DNA from: JADJQU01 sp035490315
GTDB lineage: Bacteria > Planctomycetota > UBA1135 > GCA-002686595
Direction of reading: 5' to 3'
Assembly: GCA_035490315.1 (NCBI GenBank)
Contig: DATHET010000340.1
Coordinates: 1 to 23,445 of the forward strand
DNA: 23,445 bases
Part shown: positions 8,301 to 15,836 of the stretch, piece by piece
Numbering within the stretch: the first letter of the stretch is position 1
How the letters are laid out: each line of letters opens with the position of its first letter
Position numbers and translations under genes: made by a program
Notes under the pieces: generated by a model
Told to the model about the DNA's origin: nothing
The model's database searches: none
Seen by the model: the letters and a program-made list of their open reading frames with translations, nothing else

Positions 8301-8553
8301 GGCTGGCCTGCTTGAGCAGGATGCCGGTCAGCCAGGGGGCGAGCTTGCGCGTCGGATCGAAGGCATCGCGTCTCTGGATCGCCGCGAGGAAAGTGCCCTG
8401 GACCAGGTCGTCCGCCTCGGCCCGGTCATGGGCGAGGTGGCGGGCGATCCGCTGGAGCTGGGGCGCGAGCTCGTCGAACACGGTTCCGAGCGCGGCCATG
8501 TCCCCGAGGCGGCGGAATCGATCGTAAAGATCCTCGACGGTGCGCTCGGTCAT
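5359..8553 (-). CDS. Membrane-tethered ECF sigma factor with exported carboxypeptidase-regulatory-like repeats
   Basis: The product has about 1064 residues. Residues about 10-80 are sigma-70 region 2 (HDRAEADDLVQGTFLAA) and about 114-173 are region 4, with a helix-turn-helix (AVEIARELGRRPDTVHMSI) followed by a basic tail. After an Ala/Gly-rich linker a single transmembrane helix follows at about 230-250 (AVAVIVVCVGLAGYLLS). The remaining roughly 800 residues are repeated beta-sandwich units of the carboxypeptidase regulatory-like type, with recurring GxVxDxxGxPxxxA and DxxGxF patterns (for example LRGHVIDEQGQSIQGAGV). The sigma part should be cytoplasmic and the repeats outside. The start at 8553 is chosen because sigma homology begins just after it; an upstream in-frame ATG at 8700 would overlap the divergent gene. 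No anti-sigma gene is adjacent. The family is clear; ligand and targets are unknown. Confidence 0.88.
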   Translation of the reverse strand: MTERTVEDLYDRFRRLGDMAALGTVFDELAPQLQRIARHLAHDRAEADDLVQGTFLAAIQRRDAFDPTRKLAPWLTGILLKQASLARRARGRAVDPVRLDPRASESPADTVGARELSDALAVALGKLSETDREVLIPLLLDGRRAVEIARELGRRPDTVHMSIQRGLRRLRRLLPASLAFAGLLGTARARGLGAVREIVMGQARVQLGIAGGSGGAALAASTGVAMVTKQAAAAVAVIVVCVGLAGYLLSTGGLGGESTAAKTDVAVIETPAVDRAADEPAVAAAERSEGSSQRLAAPSSAPQGPARFELELLRGDRHPAAAALVAFVDAAGVLKSATADEHGVCAFTAGRGGAEVYVRDEASLPYHARIEVAGEARQTLELPLGSELSGRLVMVSGEPPPSVEVQLSSDSAPEGFASADLAIFKALELIRYESKDIKARARPAADGSFLFRGLPERWSGALILPTELVFVVDGKPTRSSQQVFASAARGLELPIAYRERIIGRLLDVTTRQPIANAEFNCSIQWSDGGSMVAALRTGADGRFTYALDGDTDAVGIAFGTFSIRGGARATALREPKWEGPCEPFDAGDVECSFPPARPIEFHAVDSQGRSVPGARAGIRDLGTAVADTEGVGRFSFVPFDAEQMRVVAAGHRIATIPLDKDTHSPLVVVLAPANRLTLALPPEAVGRKDLHACLVSRALLFGGKTRMYDSNLHGDVVGQCWTADGDQGTKERSVRFAFSEDGRIEVEDVLSDVPFRVQLRGSAGQIRSTVSDLICEIAIDSLGPVEQRRIDLAIDPAIANSLRVLRGHVIDEQGQSIQGAGVSHCFACNMSFMHSDFEGNFHVDLVDESPTDLEVSKRGYVPFRVRGFVPGSDNTLEARLVRGHDLRIDLVDEHDRPIEAAKLKAEIDGFGPASKIEKGASGVFTLCDMPPGLVRITIEVAGKTYVRLQDALAGAARILLPEHGRLEITLDFPQTADGSEYYRLVLSALTPEGASQTASTPWPYRVKQHVIESVLPGEYTLCLEAGTLNSDRTDYIYAPLHPAVHLTITGGRTIKVELPPSDAR

Positions 8554-8690
8554 CGCGGGGATCTCATCACGCCGGCGGAATTCCTCACCAGGAGTCCTGT
8601 AAATCCCGAGCTTGAGCGGGCTCGCTTTCCGGAAAGTCGTGCACAATTGTCTCAGGTCCCTGACTCTTCTCCCGTCCCAAAGAGCAAGAC
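8554..8690. promoter_or_regulatory. Divergent control region with clustered palindromes
   Basis: The 137 bp separate the sigma fusion (minus) from a secreted protein gene (plus). They contain a perfect 12-bp palindrome CTTTCCGGAAAG (8625-8636), then GTGCAC (8639-8644) and ACAATTGT (8643-8650). The 12-mer places GGAAA, similar to an ECF-type -35 element, on both strands. No matching -10 box at the usual spacing is clear, so its role as promoter or operator is inference. Confidence 0.4.
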
Positions 8691-9650
8691 ATGAAGGCAC
8701 GCACAGCAGTCCTCAGCTTCGTGAGCGCACTTTTGATCGCGGGCTTTGCATCCAGCGCGTCGGCGCAGTGCAACCTCCACCAGAACGTGCCGAACACGAC
8801 CGGTGCGATGGCCGGGTTCTACCAACTCGATCTCGCGCAGTCCTTCCAGCACCAGATCGGCAGCATCTGTGGCGCCGGCATCCTGCTCACACCGAACTGG
8901 GGCTCGACGGACACGGTCCGGATCGCGCTTTGGACGGGACTACCCCACGCCGGTGGAACCATGCTGACTCAAGCCTCCACCATGGGGACGCAGGGCACCT
9001 GGTGTGACGTGACCTGGCCTTCGGTCAGCATCACCCCGGGGACGACCTACTTCCTCGTGTTCGACGGGAACACGACTCTGGCCATCGAGGGTGACGTCAA
9101 CGATCCATATCCCTTCGGTGAGGTCTACGCGAACTCCGGTTACGGCCCCTTCCCGACCTTCGACTACGCCTTCCGCACCAATTCGGGTCAGAGCTGCCAG
9201 ACGCCGGTGACGTACTGCACCGCGAAGGCGAACTCGCTGGGGTGTATGCCCGCGATCAGCTCCACGGGCGCGGCCAGCGCGAGCGCCAGCTCCGGATTCC
9301 TGCTGAAAGGCTCGAACGTGCGCAACCAGAAGGCCGGCTTGCTGATCTACACGAATGGCGGCCGCGCCGCGGTCCCGTTCCAAGGCGGCATGCGCTGCGT
9401 CAACACTCCGATCAAGCGCTCGGTTGCGCTCAATTCAGGCGGCACGCCCTTGCCGGTGAGCGACTGCACCGGCGTCTACTCCTTCGACATGAACGCCTTC
9501 GCGATCGGTGGGCTCGGGGGCCATCCTGCTGCTTATCTGGCGACCGCCGGAACGGTCGTCGACACGCAATTCTGGGGAAGCGATCCCGGCTTCGCGGCTC
9601 CCAACAATTCGACCCTTTCCGACGGGCTCGAATACACCGTCTGTCCGTAG
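8691..9650 (+). CDS. Secreted protein with a recurrent planctomycete-type C-terminal module
   Basis: The product has 319 residues. The signal peptide is textbook (AVLSFVSALLIAGFASSASA, cleavage before QCN). Residues about 30-165 look like a beta-rich jelly-roll or choice-of-anchor domain (DTVRIALWTGLPHAGGT; SITPGTTYFLVFDGN). From about 175 to the end is a module opening with YCTAKANSLGC and containing GLLIYTNGGRAAVPF, VSDCTGVYSFDMNAF and a final LSDGLEYTVCP. I recall very similar C-termini on many secreted proteins from planctomycete genomes, where the module is shared by unrelated N-terminal domains; that recollection needs a search. Cys residues suggest disulfides. The ATG is preceded by only a weak purine-rich stretch (AAAGAGCAAG). 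It diverges from the sigma fusion and could be its target. Function is unknown; likely cell-surface or extracellular. Confidence 0.85.
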   Translation: MKARTAVLSFVSALLIAGFASSASAQCNLHQNVPNTTGAMAGFYQLDLAQSFQHQIGSICGAGILLTPNWGSTDTVRIALWTGLPHAGGTMLTQASTMGTQGTWCDVTWPSVSITPGTTYFLVFDGNTTLAIEGDVNDPYPFGEVYANSGYGPFPTFDYAFRTNSGQSCQTPVTYCTAKANSLGCMPAISSTGAASASASSGFLLKGSNVRNQKAGLLIYTNGGRAAVPFQGGMRCVNTPIKRSVALNSGGTPLPVSDCTGVYSFDMNAFAIGGLGGHPAAYLATAGTVVDTQFWGSDPGFAAPNNSTLSDGLEYTVCP

Positions 9651-9702
9651 GGATGGCGGACCGGTCGATAGCGGACTGACGCGTCGGCTGGAATTCTCTG
9701 GG

Positions 9703-9734
9703 GCTGACAACTGAGGAGCGCCTCGGTCGTCAGC
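9703..9734. terminator. Strong hairpin downstream of the secreted protein gene
   Basis: Arms 9703-9716 and 9721-9734 pair over 14 positions around the loop AGCG, with one A-C mismatch and one G-U pair. It lies 52 bp past the stop codon at 9650, in the gap between two convergent genes. There is no U tract, so it would be a non-canonical terminator or a transcript-end stabiliser. Confidence 0.5.
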
Positions 9735-9746
9735 CCTGAGCCTTCA

Positions 9747-9781
9747 GGCGCCGTGGTAGTTTCCGCCTTTCTACCAGCGCC
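9747..9781. terminator. Second hairpin in the convergent gap, near the DUF3309 stop
   Basis: TGGTAG (9754-9759) pairs with CTACCA (9771-9776), and GGCGC (9747-9751) pairs with GCGCC (9777-9781), with a two-base bulge. It lies 13 bp downstream of the minus-strand DUF3309 stop codon. No U tract is seen; the terminator role is inferred from position. Confidence 0.35.
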
Positions 9782-9794
9782 TCCGCTCAAGCCT

Positions 9795-9953
9795 TCAAAG
9801 TTGCTTGCGCGGCGAGAGGAGAAGGATGATCACGACCAGCAGGATGACGAACCCGCCGCTCGGGTAGTAACCCCATCCATGGCTGTACGGCCAGGTAGGC
9901 AAAGCGCCCAGGATCATGAGGATCAGGAGGATGATGACGACTGTTCTCAACAT
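9795..9953 (-). CDS. DUF3309 small membrane protein
   Basis: This 52-residue protein matches the DUF3309 pattern: an N-terminal helix (TVVIILLILMILGALPTW), a short PYSHGWGYYPSGG loop, and a second hydrophobic helix (FVILLVVIILLL) ending in a basic tail (SPRKQL). The internal ATG at 9953 is chosen because family members start at this MLR; the longer open frame from 10058 adds a hydrophilic segment unlike the family. The family is common in soil proteobacteria and others and has no established function. It stands in tandem behind the large repeat protein gene, 146 bp away, so it probably has its own promoter. It converges with the secreted protein gene to the left. Confidence 0.85.
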   Translation of the reverse strand: MLRTVVIILLILMILGALPTWPYSHGWGYYPSGGFVILLVVIILLLSPRKQL

Positions 9954-10099
9954 GGCATCCGGGGAAGGGACTGGATGCAGCTGCGATCCGGCTGCGACGG
10001 CAGACCGGTTTCGCGCTGCAAACTCCGCTGATTCGTTCCGGCGACCCCTGAGAAGCAACTACTGGGCCGCGGTCAGAGATCCCGGGGCGATGGACGCTT
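9954..10099. other. Intergenic gap before the DUF3309 gene
   Basis: The 146 bp lie between the stop of the large repeat protein gene and the DUF3309 start, both on the minus strand. I see no confident promoter boxes, hairpin or small gene here. Confidence 0.4.
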
Positions 10100-13000
10100 T
10101 CAGCGTAGATCGAGAGCCACCTCGACATCGGTCTTGCCGTCGAACTGCATCAGGCGCTTCTCGGCGGCCTTCTGCCCCATGATCGAGTTGTAGGAGACGC
10201 TGTACTCGCCGGCCTCGAGGCCGCTCAGGATGACTTCCGCGCTTCCGTTGGAGTTGAGCTCACGGTTGAGGGCGGGGGCGGTTTCGCGGCGGGCAAAGAT
10301 GTAGATCCGCGGAGCGGCTTCGCCCTCTTTCACAGTCAGCTTGACCTTGAACGAAGACCCGCGCGAGAAGCTGACAGGTCCCAGGTCCGTGATGCCGGGA
10401 GCGATCGACACGTCCGTCAACACGAGCGGCGCATATTCGCGGCCCGGATCGATCCACAGCGTCGCGCGGCCCGTGGGCACGCCCGTGAATCGGAGCACGC
10501 CGTCGATCAGTGGCGCATGCACCCAGGTTTGAGGCTCGCCCGCCGCCGCTCCAGCGTAGACCGCGACGCGCGCGGCCTTGAATCGGGGCAACTCCACCAG
10601 TTGCGGCGCGGCGATGCGCACCTGGTTGCCTTCGACCAGCTTCAGCACGACTCCATCGCGGCCGCCGTCGAGCGCGATCGACCCGCCCGGCTCCGCGGGC
10701 GCGAGCCAAGGGTGCCAGGCGCGCAGGTTCATCGGGACGCCGCGCTTCACGCGCATCTTGAAGCTTCCATCCGGCGAGACATACACGCCTTCGGGGGGGC
10801 TCATGGCCGGGAGCCAGGCAGCGTTCAGGCTGAGCCTCGCCGTCGAATTGAGCACGCGAGCACGCGTCAATTCCGACGCGTCGAGAACCTCGATGCGGCC
10901 GGTCACCCATTCGAGCCCGTCCAGATCGAGCGCCACCTGCGCCTCGCGTTGTCCCTCGGCAATCTCGACCGGCTCCGATTCGACCTTGCTTTGGTCGTCG
11001 GCAACTTGATAGCGGCCCGGTAGGAGTTGAAAGAATCGAAATGCGCCATCGGGCCCGTTTGGCGTGTGCAGACCATTGTAATAGCCCGGTGCCGGACCCC
11101 AGGCCTGCTTGAAGGCGTCCCAGGCCTGGATCTTGATCTCGACTGCGTCCTTGGTGCGCGGCATGGTCACGTGCACCGTGAGCGTGGCGCTGTGCACGAG
11201 GTTCATGACTGCGCGCGGCTCGCTCCCGTCGCGCACGATCGGCAGCTTCGCCTTCCCAGGCCGGAATCCGGCCGAGGATATCGACACGCCGACCTCGTCG
11301 CCCTTGTCGGGAATGGCGATCCACAGGACGAGCTCGCCGGTCTCGGGCCGCTCCTCGAGCACGCCGGCACCGCTCAGTTGATACTCGGGCGGAAGCTGCG
11401 CGACGCCGTCGATGCGCACCTCCAAGCGAGCGCGCATCTTCGCGATCGAGATGGTCGGAAGCGTGAGCTCGACGCGGCCGTCGCCGGTCTTCAGGTTCAC
11501 GGTTCCCGCGCGCAGCTCCATCGGCCCTGCGTTGGGGGGCAAGACATAGACCTCGGCAAGCTCGCCGTAGAGGCCGGTCAGCTTTGCGAGTCCTTCGGCA
11601 TCGGTCTGCGCCGACTTCCCGAGCGGATTGTTGCCCTGGTTCCGCGCCGCCGCACTCGCGCCTGCCACGGGGACTCCCGCGTTGTCGCGCACCAGGACTT
11701 CGATCGTGCGCGGCCGGCGGAACGAAACGGCGCGACCGACATCGGCCTCGCTGTCGACCCAGAACGAGGCGATGGCGCCGTCGGCCGCCGTGCCGAGCAT
11801 GAGCTTGCCTCCCTCGACACCTTCCGCGAACACGTTCGCACCCTGCACGGTGGCCTCGACGCTCGCGTCCTGTTCGCCGAAGCGCTCGCGCGAATTCCCG
11901 GGTGCGGGGAGCAGCGTGACACGGGAGCCCTCGGTGGGCGCAGGAATCTCGCCAACCTCGATCGGCCAGCGCACGGGGCGCAAACGCAAAGGCTCCAGCT
12001 CCAGTCGCAACGCTGGCCGGAGGGATTTGAGCCGATCGCCGCCCGAGCCTTGCGGTGGATAGCTCGAGAATCCTGTAGGCTTCGCGCTCACCTGGTACTC
12101 GACATCCGGGCATAGATTGGAGAACCGCGCGATCCCTTCGGCGTCCGTCGTTTTCTTCCCGTCCTTGACCGCGCGGGACGTGATGTAGTCCCCGAGTCCC
12201 ATTCCCCTGGAATTGTCTGGGGACGACGGAGCGCGCACCATCTCCGTGATCTCGATCGTCGCCCCGGAGATCGCTGCTCCGGTCTGTTTTTCGACCAGCG
12301 TGATCGCTCCCTCGAAACTCGGCCTAAGCTCGAGGCGCAGATTCACCTCTTCCGGCAGGTACACGCGAGCCTGGGCACTGGAAGCGCCGTGAACACCCTG
12401 CACGTTGGTGCCGCCAGCAGGCAGCGCAGGAGTGGTCACAACCCCGGATGCGCCACTCGTCGCGCGCCAGAGCACGGTCGGTTCGGCGCCCAACCAGAGA
12501 CGAACCTCGGCGTCGGCGACGGGCTGACCCGATTCGACGACGCTGATCTGCATCCTCGAGCCGCCTCGCAGGGCGAGCGTGCCGGCATCGACATCGCCCA
12601 ATGCCTGGGGGCGGAAGAGCATGCCGCTCATCGCCGATGGCTTGCTCCCGGCCAATTGGATCGACCGCACCGCGGTGTCCTCCGCGCGTGTCGCCCAGAG
12701 AGACGCGGTCTCGTATTTCTCGGAGCGCTCGGGGATGGCGATCTCGAAGGCGCCGTGCTCGTCGGAGTGCACGCTGATCACGCTACCGTCGGCGCGCACC
12801 AGGCTGACCTCGGCGCCCGCGGCTGCGAATCGACGCGCGTCGACGATCTTGCCGCGGACGAAGTACCCGCTCGGGGTCATCGCGGGGAGCTTCGCCGGCG
12901 CTGCTTCGGCCTCGAGCGGAGTCACCGAGCGTGCATCCGGCGGCGTCGCTTGGGGAGGAACTACTCCAGGAACGGCAGCGCTGTCCGCCTTGGCTTGACT

Positions 13001-13114
13001 GCGATCCTGCGCGACTCCGACTTCTCCCGCGCTCGAACCATCTCGGGCAATCCACCACACCGACACTGCAAGAGCGAGGAGCAGGACTCCAAGAAGCAAA
13101 GGCTTGCGAGCCAT
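10100..13114 (-). CDS. Membrane-anchored carboxypeptidase-regulatory-like repeat protein without a sigma domain
   Basis: The product has 1004 residues. It starts with an uncleaved-looking anchor or signal (KPLLLGVLLLALAVSVWWIA), then an Ala/Pro-rich linker to about residue 80, then beta-sandwich repeats to the end. Examples are YFVRGKIVDARRFAAAGAEV followed by DEHGAFEIAI, and PVAGASAAARNQG followed by DAEGLAKLTGL. The layout from the membrane helix on is that of the three sigma fusions, but the sigma part is absent. The start at 13114 is well supported: AGGGAG (13124-13129) lies nine bases upstream, inside the 16-bp gap after the stop of the preceding phosphodiesterase-type gene. The two genes are therefore one operon and may be translationally coupled. 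The upstream extension of the frame to 13252 is a shadow. Probably an exported binding or structural protein; no enzymatic motif is seen. Confidence 0.85.
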   Translation of the reverse strand: MARKPLLLGVLLLALAVSVWWIARDGSSAGEVGVAQDRSQAKADSAAVPGVVPPQATPPDARSVTPLEAEAAPAKLPAMTPSGYFVRGKIVDARRFAAAGAEVSLVRADGSVISVHSDEHGAFEIAIPERSEKYETASLWATRAEDTAVRSIQLAGSKPSAMSGMLFRPQALGDVDAGTLALRGGSRMQISVVESGQPVADAEVRLWLGAEPTVLWRATSGASGVVTTPALPAGGTNVQGVHGASSAQARVYLPEEVNLRLELRPSFEGAITLVEKQTGAAISGATIEITEMVRAPSSPDNSRGMGLGDYITSRAVKDGKKTTDAEGIARFSNLCPDVEYQVSAKPTGFSSYPPQGSGGDRLKSLRPALRLELEPLRLRPVRWPIEVGEIPAPTEGSRVTLLPAPGNSRERFGEQDASVEATVQGANVFAEGVEGGKLMLGTAADGAIASFWVDSEADVGRAVSFRRPRTIEVLVRDNAGVPVAGASAAARNQGNNPLGKSAQTDAEGLAKLTGLYGELAEVYVLPPNAGPMELRAGTVNLKTGDGRVELTLPTISIAKMRARLEVRIDGVAQLPPEYQLSGAGVLEERPETGELVLWIAIPDKGDEVGVSISSAGFRPGKAKLPIVRDGSEPRAVMNLVHSATLTVHVTMPRTKDAVEIKIQAWDAFKQAWGPAPGYYNGLHTPNGPDGAFRFFQLLPGRYQVADDQSKVESEPVEIAEGQREAQVALDLDGLEWVTGRIEVLDASELTRARVLNSTARLSLNAAWLPAMSPPEGVYVSPDGSFKMRVKRGVPMNLRAWHPWLAPAEPGGSIALDGGRDGVVLKLVEGNQVRIAAPQLVELPRFKAARVAVYAGAAAGEPQTWVHAPLIDGVLRFTGVPTGRATLWIDPGREYAPLVLTDVSIAPGITDLGPVSFSRGSSFKVKLTVKEGEAAPRIYIFARRETAPALNRELNSNGSAEVILSGLEAGEYSVSYNSIMGQKAAEKRLMQFDGKTDVEVALDLR

Positions 13115-13130
13115 GCGAGAAAACTCCCTG

Positions 13131-15083
13131 CTAGAGGTAACCGAGTGCGCGCAACAGATCGACCGACTGCTGCTTGCCCGCGTCCGAGCCGTGGCTGATC
13201 GGCGGCCACACCGGACGATAGGCGCCGTAATCCGCGATGCGCTCGCGCACAACGGCGGCCGCCGAGCCCGGGACGAAAACTTCGAGCAGAGGCTTGCCCG
13301 TCATCTCGGTCGAAGGCGGTAGCCCGAACATCGCCAGGATCGTCGGCGTGATGTCGAGCACGCTCGGCGAGAGGTCGGCGTTCGTCGGCTGGATGTTCGG
13401 GCCCTGGATGATGACGACTCCCGGCGGCGCGTCGTGGTGGCCGAAGTTCGGGCCGGGCTCGTAGCACCATCCGTGGTCGGAGACGAGCACGTAGGTCGTG
13501 TCGGGGCCGCCTGCCGCGAGCAGCTCGCCAAGGCGCGCGTCCATGAACTCGTAGGTGTGGTCGACGACTCCGGTTCGCTGACCGAAGCGGTGGCTGATGT
13601 TGTCCACGGCGCGCAGGTAGACGCCGAGCATCGGGGGCTTCTGCTCGTTCCACAATTTCACGGCCGTGCGCGTGGCGAAGCGATCGCCGCGGACGATCAG
13701 CTCGAAAGTCTTGAGCTTCAACGGGTTGGCTCGCAGCTCGTCGGTCTCCGTCTCTTTCAAGTCGGCGAAGATCGGATCGTCGAGCAGGCTGGCGATCTGT
13801 CCCTTTTTCGCGGAGACGAGCTCGCCGTCCTGCTTGATCAGCGGCAATAGATCCTCGGTCAGCTGCGCAGGCCAGGTCACGTTGTCCTGAGATGCCGCGA
13901 CATGGGTCAACCCCGCCTGCTCCGCCGCAAAAACCTGTGTCAGCGGGTCATTGTCGGAGAGCATCCAACCGTCGAACTTCTCCGCCGGCCAGGTTGCCCA
14001 CCAGCGCACGAAGGCCGACTTCACGCCGTGCTCGGAGAGGATGTTCCACAAGGCCTTCTGCCGGCGTTGCAGCGCATCGATCGGCGTCTCGTCGATCCAG
14101 CGATGATTCACCAGCGTCTTGATCACTTCGACCAGGCCGACGTGGGTCGGCAGCTTCGGGTCGCCGCCGTACTTCGCGTAGGTGCACTGGATGCCGCGCT
14201 CCATCCCCGGCAGCCAGACGGAGGTGAAATCGAGCACGCCGTGCACGTCTTCGCGCACGCCGGTGACGATCGTGGTCCAGATGACCGGCGACAGCGTCGG
14301 CATCGTCGTCTGCAGCGGTGCGGTGTAGGCGTCTGTGCACAGGCGAGCGAAATTGGGCAGACGGCCGGCGGCCATCAGGGGCTTCAGTCGCGCCCACTCG
14401 GCTCCGTCGACGCCGATCAGCATGACGCGCGGCAATTCTCCGCTGGTCGAGCGCGCCAGCTCGAGCGGGGGACCCGCGCTTTTTGCCGTGGCGAGTTCGG
14501 GCGCCGAGCTCGTGCCCACCGCAAGAAATCCGAAGCCTGCGATTGCAAGGATCGTGATGACAGCAGCAACCGGAAGCAGCTTCCACGGAAAGGGCCCTGG
14601 CCACTGACGGCAGGTGATCGCGATGAACAGTCCGAGGACGAGGTAAATGCCGAGGCTGAGCACCAGCTGATCGCGAAGCCAGGGGATGGCTCCCAGCGCG
14701 AGGCTCGCGCCCATAAATCCGAAAAAGCCCAGGGTCGAGACGAGCAGGTGCGTCTGGATACCTGCCGGAGGGCGACTCCATCTGCGGGTCGCGAGCTCGA
14801 GGGCGAGGTTCGCCCGGATTCCTGCCGGAGAGCGCTTCCACATGCGGCTCGCGAGCTCGACGGCAATCCCAGAGACTGCGAATGACAATGCGTATGCCGC
14901 AATCAAGAGTCCAAGAAAGGGCGCCGCCTGGCCCGGCCCCTCGAGCGAGCTGTTCATGCGGATGGCGGCCGAACCGATCAGGACTCCCGCGCAGGCTCCG
15001 CTCACGCCCCAGCCGATCGCGGCCGACAGCAACTCGCGCCCGATTCCGCCGCGCGATTCCTGTCCGCCTGTGCCGAGCTCCAT
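13131..15083 (-). CDS. Membrane alkaline-phosphatase-superfamily (type I phosphodiesterase-like) enzyme
   Basis: The product has 650 residues. About five hydrophobic helices occupy residues 20-190. A metal-dependent phosphodiesterase/phosphotransferase domain runs from about 218 to 600. Metal and catalytic residues are visible in family order: Asp226 (MLIGVDGAEW), probable nucleophile Ser265 (TLSPVIWTTIVTG), Asp494 and His498 (RAVDNISHRFG), Asp536-His537 (VSDHGW) and His549/550 (GHHDAPPG). The catalytic part should face the exterior. Members cleave or transfer phospho- or sulfo-esters, including lipid head groups; the substrate here is unknown. An in-frame TAG nine bases before the ATG fixes the start at or after 15083; there is no good ribosome site. 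Between helices lies a 20-residue tandem duplication (14761-14880). It is the first gene of an operon with the repeat protein that follows after 16 bp. Confidence 0.9.
   Translation of the reverse strand: MELGTGGQESRGGIGRELLSAAIGWGVSGACAGVLIGSAAIRMNSSLEGPGQAAPFLGLLIAAYALSFAVSGIAVELASRMWKRSPAGIRANLALELATRRWSRPPAGIQTHLLVSTLGFFGFMGASLALGAIPWLRDQLVLSLGIYLVLGLFIAITCRQWPGPFPWKLLPVAAVITILAIAGFGFLAVGTSSAPELATAKSAGPPLELARSTSGELPRVMLIGVDGAEWARLKPLMAAGRLPNFARLCTDAYTAPLQTTMPTLSPVIWTTIVTGVREDVHGVLDFTSVWLPGMERGIQCTYAKYGGDPKLPTHVGLVEVIKTLVNHRWIDETPIDALQRRQKALWNILSEHGVKSAFVRWWATWPAEKFDGWMLSDNDPLTQVFAAEQAGLTHVAASQDNVTWPAQLTEDLLPLIKQDGELVSAKKGQIASLLDDPIFADLKETETDELRANPLKLKTFELIVRGDRFATRTAVKLWNEQKPPMLGVYLRAVDNISHRFGQRTGVVDHTYEFMDARLGELLAAGGPDTTYVLVSDHGWCYEPGPNFGHHDAPPGVVIIQGPNIQPTNADLSPSVLDITPTILAMFGLPPSTEMTGKPLLEVFVPGSAAAVVRERIADYGAYRPVWPPISHGSDAGKQQSVDLLRALGYL
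14761..14880. repeat. Two-copy 60-bp in-frame tandem duplication
   Basis: Copies 14761-14820 and 14821-14880 share most of their first 44 bases, including the identical blocks CCTGCCGGAG and GCGAGCTCGA at the same offsets. They then diverge. In the protein this gives two units, ELASRMWKRSPAGI and ELATRRWSRPPAGI, 20 residues apart, in the loop between the second and third membrane helices. The units are amphipathic and basic, suggesting a membrane-surface or nucleic-acid-facing cytoplasmic loop. Confidence 0.8.
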
Positions 15084-15180
15084 CGCGGCACTCTAGCGAG
15101 GTTCGGCGATCGGAGTGAAGCGTGCAGGCGGATTGACGGACGCCGCGCAGATCCATGCATCGAGTAGCCTCCAGCAGGAC

Positions 15181-15801
15181 ATGAAGACCTGGATTTCGAG
15201 CCTCTTGCAGATCCTCTGCGCAGCCTGCGCGTCCGCGCCTGCCGCCGTGGATGCGCCGCGCGAGACCTCGTCCGCCGCGCAGCCGCTCGCGCCGGCCGCA
15301 TCGCGCTATCCCCATCTCGGAATTCCCGAGATCAGCGGTGTTCCCGACATCTCCGCCGTGGAGATCACGCTCGTGCGCACGCCGTGCTACGGCATGTGCC
15401 CGAGCTACAAGCTCAGCCTGCGCGGCGACGGGCACGGGACCTACCGGGGTGATCGATTCGTGACGCACCGAGGCGAGATTCCCTTCCAATTCGATCCCGC
15501 GATCCTGGACGAGCTGTTGAGTCGACTGGACAGCCTGAATTTCCTGGAGATGACCCACGACGACGCCTGGTTCATCACCGACATTCCCTCGGAAATCATC
15601 ACGCTGAAAGTCGGAGCGCGGCAGCGCAGTTTCGATCATCGATGGGACGGCGATTCGCGAGGGCTCGAAGCTCGAGATGCGCGCTTCCACGTGGAGATCG
15701 AGAGGATCGCGAGATGGATCGACGAAAGCGTCGGCGTGAAGCAATGGGTCGGCCCCGAGCTGGATCGCGAAGCGCGTATGTATCCTGCGCGGTGCCGGTA
15801 G
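15181..15801 (+). CDS. DUF6438 domain protein, probably exported
   Basis: The product has 206 residues. The start at 15181 is chosen over the ATG at 15115 because it begins a signal sequence (MKTWISSLLQILCAACAS). The Cys-rich end of this signal may be a lipobox, though CAAC is not a perfect match. Residues about 55-190 fit DUF6438: VEITLVRTPCYGMCPSYKLS with the typical CxxxC after a strand, DGHGTYRG, a helix (DELLSRLDSLNFLEM) and TDIPSEIITLKVG. The family is small and mostly extracytoplasmic; its function is not established and I add none. It diverges from the membrane phosphodiesterase gene across about 97 bp. It converges with the second sigma fusion, whose stop codon lies 35 bp away. Confidence 0.82.
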   Translation: MKTWISSLLQILCAACASAPAAVDAPRETSSAAQPLAPAASRYPHLGIPEISGVPDISAVEITLVRTPCYGMCPSYKLSLRGDGHGTYRGDRFVTHRGEIPFQFDPAILDELLSRLDSLNFLEMTHDDAWFITDIPSEIITLKVGARQRSFDHRWDGDSRGLEARDARFHVEIERIARWIDESVGVKQWVGPELDREARMYPARCR

Positions 15802-15806
15802 CAGCC

Positions 15807-15818
15807 CGCCAGCTGGCG
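15807..15818. other. 12-bp palindrome in a convergent gap
   Basis: CGCCAGCTGGCG is a perfect palindrome in the 35 bp between the DUF6438 gene and the second sigma fusion. It could contribute to a two-way transcript end, but the stem is short once a loop opens and no U tract is present. Confidence 0.25.
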
Positions 15819-15836
15819 AGCGGTGGCAGTGCCGAG

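Noticed and set aside
6373..8694. Long plus-strand open frame opposite the first sigma fusion
   Set aside because: Arg-rich composition and no domain. The minus strand encodes unmistakable sigma regions and repeats.
15115..15180. Upstream start for the DUF6438 protein
   Set aside because: The extra 22 residues are hydrophilic and would bury the signal sequence that begins at 15181.
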